Positions 23,550-26,638 of a stretch of DNA of 26,638 nucleotides are shown here, piece after piece. The translations under genes and the position numbers were made by a program. Below the pieces are notes generated by a model, which did not search any database, was not told the origin of the DNA, and saw only the letters and a program-made list of their open reading frames with translations. The DNA is from Coriobacteriia bacterium (GTDB lineage Bacteria > Actinomycetota > Coriobacteriia > Anaerosomatales > PALSA-660). The stretch's first letter is position 1. Each line of letters opens with the position of its first letter. Where the stretch lies: the NCBI GenBank assembly GCA_030652345.1, contig JAUSAU010000075.1:1-26638 (forward strand), in the 5' to 3' direction.

Positions 23550-25267
23550 GATGCGCTCCGCGAGACCGAACGACCGCGCACGGGCTCGAGCCGCGGGCTG
23601 GCGCCGAGCTGCCAGACGGTATGCACGCGCCAGTTCTCGTCGTCGCGGGCGGGGAAGTCATCGCGCCAGTGTGCGCCGCGGCTCTCCGTGCGGTAGCGGG
23701 CAGCGTGCGCGGTCAACGTGGCGAGAGTGGCCATGTTGCGCACCTCGAGTTCGAACGGTGTCCTGAGACGGGCATCGAGCCGGGCGCTCAGCTCCTCGAG
23801 CCGGTCCCCGGCACGGGCGAGCCCCTCCTCGGAGCGCATGACCCCGACCGCGTCGCTCATGGCTGCCTGTATGGCCGCGCGAGCGGACAGGACCTCGGCG
23901 GGACGGGGCGCCGTCGGCGCATCGGCGGTGATGCGGCCGGGCGCGCCCGGGCGTTCGCCCGCCAGCGCTCGCACGATGCGGCGCGAGAGCACGAGCCCTT
24001 CGAGCAGGGAGTTCGATGCGAGCCGGTTCGCGCCGTGCAGACCGGAGCACGCGCACTCGCCGGACGCGTAGAGCCCGGCGACGCTCGTGCGACCGTCGAT
24101 GTCCACACGGATCCCGCCGATGGAGTAGTGCGCGGCCGGCGCGACGGGGACGAGGTCGCGGGACAGGTCGTATCCCGCCTCGAGGCAGTTCTCGAAGATG
24201 GTCGGGAACTTCGCGCGCAGGACCGCCTCGCCGAGATGCCGGGCGTCGAGCCACACGTTCGGCCGGCCGCAGCGGTCCATGACCTTCACGATCTCGCGAC
24301 TGACGACGTCACGCGGAGCGAGTTCGGCGAGCGGATGTACGTCGAGCATGAACCGCTGCTCGTCGCAGTCGAGGAGATAGGCGCCCTCGCCGCGCAGTGC
24401 CTCGGTGATGAGCGCCTTGGGATTCGCCGTCGAGTCGAACGCGGTGGGATGGAACTGCACGAACTCGAGGTCGGCGAGCTCGGCGCCTGCGCGCCACGCG
24501 GCCGCCACGCCGTCGCCGGTGGCGATCGCGGGGTTCGTGGTGACACGGAAGAGCTGCCCGGCACCGCCGGTGGCGAGCACCACCGCGTCGGCGAGGAACA
24601 CCTCCAGCTCACGGGTGTCGGGGTCGTGGATGAGCGCGCCGACACAGCGGCCGTCCTCGGTGAGCAGGTCGACGAGGAATCGCTCCTCGAACAGGCGGAC
24701 TCGTTCGGCTCGCTTCACGATGGCCGAGACGGTGTTCTGGATCTCGGCACCGGTCGCGTCTCCCGAGTGCAGGACGCGCGGGAGCGAATGACCGCCTTCG
24801 CGATGCAGGTCGATGCGCCCGGACGCCTCGCGGTCGAAGTCGACGCCGAGCGCCTCGAGATCGCGCAGAGCGAGCGCCGCCTCACCGACGACGGCCTGTA
24901 CCACGTCCTCATCGCACAGTCCCGCACCGACGACGAGCGTGTCGGCCAGATGCAGGTCGACGGAGTCTGCCTCACCCACCGCTCCCGCGACCCCGCCCTG
25001 CGCGTACCAGGTGTTCGTCTCGCTGATGCGCGCCTTCGTGACGATGTGGACGGTCCGTCCGGACGCCGCGGCGCCGAGCGCCGCGGTCAGGCCGGCGATG
25101 CCGGAGCCGATGACGAGCACGTCACTGCGCAGCGTCGTGAGCGTATCCGTGTCGAATCCGAGCAGATAGCGGCGCGACAGCGACTCGGGCAGTCGCCGGT
25201 GGGGCGCGGTGCCCGCGTGCGTCGCGCCGGACCCGCCGGCATGCGCGCTCGGCGCGGTCACCGTCAT
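23546..25267 (-). CDS. nadB: L-aspartate oxidase
   Basis: A 573-residue FAD enzyme that oxidises aspartate to iminoaspartate, the substrate of NadA. The Rossmann motif VIGSGIAGLTAA is at 52-63, the FAD motif SETNTWYAQGGVAG at 82-95, LATGGAGQLFRVTTNP at 231-246, the substrate region EFVQFHPTAFD (268-278), the active-site Arg in LRGEGAYL (291-298), HYSIGGI and GLHGANRLASNSLLEGLV. About 47 unconserved, Gly/Ser/Ala-rich residues precede the FAD strand, so the N-terminal extension is unusual but is set by the ATG at 25267, which overlaps the nadA stop (ATGA). Fumarate is a likely electron acceptor in anaerobes; this is family knowledge, not visible here. Confidence 0.95.
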   Translation of the reverse strand: MTVTAPSAHAGGSGATHAGTAPHRRLPESLSRRYLLGFDTDTLTTLRSDVLVIGSGIAGLTAALGAAASGRTVHIVTKARISETNTWYAQGGVAGAVGEADSVDLHLADTLVVGAGLCDEDVVQAVVGEAALALRDLEALGVDFDREASGRIDLHREGGHSLPRVLHSGDATGAEIQNTVSAIVKRAERVRLFEERFLVDLLTEDGRCVGALIHDPDTRELEVFLADAVVLATGGAGQLFRVTTNPAIATGDGVAAAWRAGAELADLEFVQFHPTAFDSTANPKALITEALRGEGAYLLDCDEQRFMLDVHPLAELAPRDVVSREIVKVMDRCGRPNVWLDARHLGEAVLRAKFPTIFENCLEAGYDLSRDLVPVAPAAHYSIGGIRVDIDGRTSVAGLYASGECACSGLHGANRLASNSLLEGLVLSRRIVRALAGERPGAPGRITADAPTAPRPAEVLSARAAIQAAMSDAVGVMRSEEGLARAGDRLEELSARLDARLRTPFELEVRNMATLATLTAHAARYRTESRGAHWRDDFPARDDENWRVHTVWQLGASPRLEPVRGRSVSRSAS

Positions 25268-26178
25268 CCGATCGCGATCATGCGCTCGACGCTCGCGAGC
25301 GCGGCGTCCGCGACGTCCGCGGGCACCTCGATGCGCGGCTCGAGCGTCTCGAGCGCCGCGCGCACCTTCTCGAGCGTCGTGAGCTTCATGTTCGGGCAGA
25401 CCGGGACCGGGTCGAGCGTGTAGAACCGCTTTCCGGGTGCGGCCTTCGCCAGACCGTGCAGCAGCCCCTCCTCGGTCACGACGATGAACTCGGTCGCGTC
25501 GGACTCCGCGGCGCGCCGGAGCATGCCGCTGGTCGACAGGACTTCGTCGGCGAGCGCGAGGACCTCGGGGCGGCACTCGGGATGCGCGAGCACCTCGGCC
25601 TCCGGGTGGGCGTCGATCGCCGCGAGAAGCATCTCGGGCTTGATGCGCTCGTGGGTCGGGCAGAAGCCCTGCCAGGCGATGACCTCGACCTCGGGGACCT
25701 GTTCGGCGACCCATGCGGCAAGATTGCGGTCCGGCGCGAAGAGCACCCGCGGCGCACCCAGGGAGCGGACGACCGCCGGCGCGTTCGCCGATGTGCAGCA
25801 CACATCCGTCAGCGCCTTGACCTCCGCCGTCGAGTTCACGTACGTCACGACGGGCACGCCCGGGTACTGTGCCTTCCACGCGGCGAGCTTCTCGCCGGTG
25901 ATCATATCGGCCATCGGACACCCCGCGTGCTCCTCGGGCAGCACGACCGTCTTGGTCGGAGCGAGGATCTTCGCGGTCTCGGCCATGAAGTGGACGCCGC
26001 AGAAGATGATGACCTCGGCGTCCGTCTCGGAAGCCGTGCGGGACAGTCCGAGCGAGTCGCCCACGAAGTCGGCGACGTCCTGCACCTCGGCGCGCTGGTA
26101 GTTGTGCGCGAGGATGACCGCCCTCCGCTCGGCCGCGAGGCCGCGGATCACCTGTGCGAGGTCCTCGTCGTAGCCCAC
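25264..26178 (-). CDS. nadA: Quinolinate synthase NadA
   Basis: A 304-residue [4Fe-4S] enzyme that condenses iminoaspartate with dihydroxyacetone phosphate to quinolinate. The three cluster cysteines typical of NadA are present: Cys87 in HAGCPMAD, Cys173 in GFCPTHERI and Cys261 in VPVCPNMKL. Other marks are AHNYQRAEVQDVADFVGDS (24-42), FCGVHFMAETAKIL, YVNSTAEVKA and HPEC. I chose GTG 26178 over ATG 26253 because AGGAG stands seven bases before the GTG, the longer form has no ribosome site, overlaps panC by 29 bases, and exceeds the usual length of about 300. The gene lies 46 bp after panC and overlaps nadB. Confidence 0.93.
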   Translation of the reverse strand: MGYDEDLAQVIRGLAAERRAVILAHNYQRAEVQDVADFVGDSLGLSRTASETDAEVIIFCGVHFMAETAKILAPTKTVVLPEEHAGCPMADMITGEKLAAWKAQYPGVPVVTYVNSTAEVKALTDVCCTSANAPAVVRSLGAPRVLFAPDRNLAAWVAEQVPEVEVIAWQGFCPTHERIKPEMLLAAIDAHPEAEVLAHPECRPEVLALADEVLSTSGMLRRAAESDATEFIVVTEEGLLHGLAKAAPGKRFYTLDPVPVCPNMKLTTLEKVRAALETLEPRIEVPADVADAALASVERMIAIG

Positions 26179-26224
26179 GTGTGCTCCTGTCGTCGCCTGC
26201 AGCTGCGTGCGCGGGAGCGGATCG

Positions 26225-26638
26225 TCACCGGCCCGGCGGCTGTATCGCACCATTATCTATCAGCCGGGCGCCGCCCACACGCGCCGCCACCAGAGCGCGA
26301 CACGGACGTTGCACGAGCGTCATCTCCTCGAGGGTCTCGGCGTCGACGACCGCCGCGTAGTCGAGCGTCACGCCGGGCTCACCGGACACGGTCTCGGCGA
26401 TCGCCGCGACCAGCGCCGGCCCGCTCACCTCGCCCGCGCCCGCGAGATCGCGCGCGCGCTCGATCGCCCGGGAGAGCACGAGCGCACGCGCGCGGTCCTC
26501 GGCTCCGAGGTAGCGGTTCCGACTCGACATCGCGAGCCCGTCGCTCTCACGGATGATCGGGCACCCGACGATGCGGGCGCCGAGGTCCAGGTCGGAGGCG
26601 ACGCGCTCGATGATCTTGAGCTGCTGGTAGTCCTTCTC
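26225..26638 (-). CDS. panC: Pantothenate synthetase, 5' part outside the window
   Basis: The last 137 residues of PanC, which joins beta-alanine and pantoate with ATP to make pantothenate. The visible part begins EKDYQQL, the start of a conserved nucleotide/pantoate-binding segment, followed by the catalytic SSRNRYL motif (ATP gamma-phosphate binding) and the C-terminal domain DYAAVVDAETLEEM, then ARLIDNGAI. The open frame runs through the window edge with no stop, so this is a boundary cut, not a broken gene. It starts the observed part of the cofactor operon; panD or panB could lie further upstream. Confidence 0.93.
   Translation of the reverse strand, partial: EKDYQQLKIIERVASDLDLGARIVGCPIIRESDGLAMSSRNRYLGAEDRARALVLSRAIERARDLAGAGEVSGPALVAAIAETVSGEPGVTLDYAAVVDAETLEEMTLVQRPCRALVAARVGGARLIDNGAIQPPGR

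Noticed and set aside
23621..25423. Plus-strand frame of 600 codons opposite nadB and nadA
   Set aside because: It mirrors real coding sequence on the minus strand and has no recognisable family features.
25264..26253. nadA start at ATG 26253
   Set aside because: No ribosome site, overlaps panC by 29 bases and adds 25 residues not typical of NadA; GTG 26178 has AGGAG at the proper distance.
1..26638. tRNA, rRNA, CRISPR array, insertion sequence or prophage
   Set aside because: Reading both strands gave no cloverleaf, ribosomal sequence, spaced repeats, transposase or integrase motif; a covariance-model scan would be needed to exclude small RNAs.

Overview
The window is a gene-dense, very GC-rich bacterial chromosome segment with no RNA gene, insertion sequence or CRISPR array that I can see. 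The gene set is: NadA-NadB-NadC, PanC, type III pantothenate kinase, BirA with a DNA-binding domain, BioY, the RDD/SpoIIM/MoxR/DUF58/DUF4350/DUF4129 group, and a secreted five-heme cytochrome. Together with the base composition this suggests an actinobacterial lineage, most likely an anaerobic or electron-transferring Coriobacteriia-type (Anaerosomatales-like) organism. That placement is inference from gene content, not from a marker gene.

Layout. (1) 40-1628, minus: a small secreted cysteine-containing protein and a membrane-anchored protein with a C-terminal cupredoxin-like domain. (2) 1709-3165, minus: a translationally coupled pair of an HTH regulator and a protein of the family usually labelled 'quinate 5-dehydrogenase'. 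The promoter carries a tandem 12-bp repeat with two TGTGCACA palindromes. (3) 3231-3995, minus: coaX. (4) 4159-6318, plus: an OmpR-type response regulator and its sensor kinase. (5) 6315-9291, minus: bioY behind a BirA-type operator, dusB, an unknown gene and an RDD membrane protein. (6) 9391-10356, plus: a SpoIIM-family membrane protein, followed by a strong GC hairpin. (7) 10417-14966, minus: a 250-residue secreted protein and the 1266-residue cytochrome with five CxxCH motifs and five fibronectin type III-like repeats. (8) 15070-26638, minus: an apparently continuous operon panC-nadA-nadB-nadC-(membrane protein)-dedA-birA-(membrane protein)-DUF4129-DUF4350-moxR-DUF58, in which most junctions are 1-8 bp overlaps of stop and start codons.

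How the genes connect. The right part makes cofactors: NAD from aspartate (NadB, NadA, NadC), pantothenate (PanC) and its phosphorylation (CoaX, encoded elsewhere in the window), and biotin use (BirA) with biotin uptake (BioY). BirA has an N-terminal helix-turn-helix, and the bioY promoter has a matching bipartite operator, so the window holds both halves of a biotin-sensing circuit. The MoxR/DUF58/DUF4350/DUF4129 genes are a membrane-associated ATPase system of unknown client. Its usual companions RDD and SpoIIM lie on the far side of the cytochrome pair, as if the cytochrome operon sits inside an ancestral cluster.

The most interesting candidates for new biology are the cytochrome-FnIII fusion with its coupled secreted partner, the regulator plus 'quinate dehydrogenase' pair with its two-site operator, and the cupredoxin-like protein that lacks the usual methionine/histidine copper ligands.
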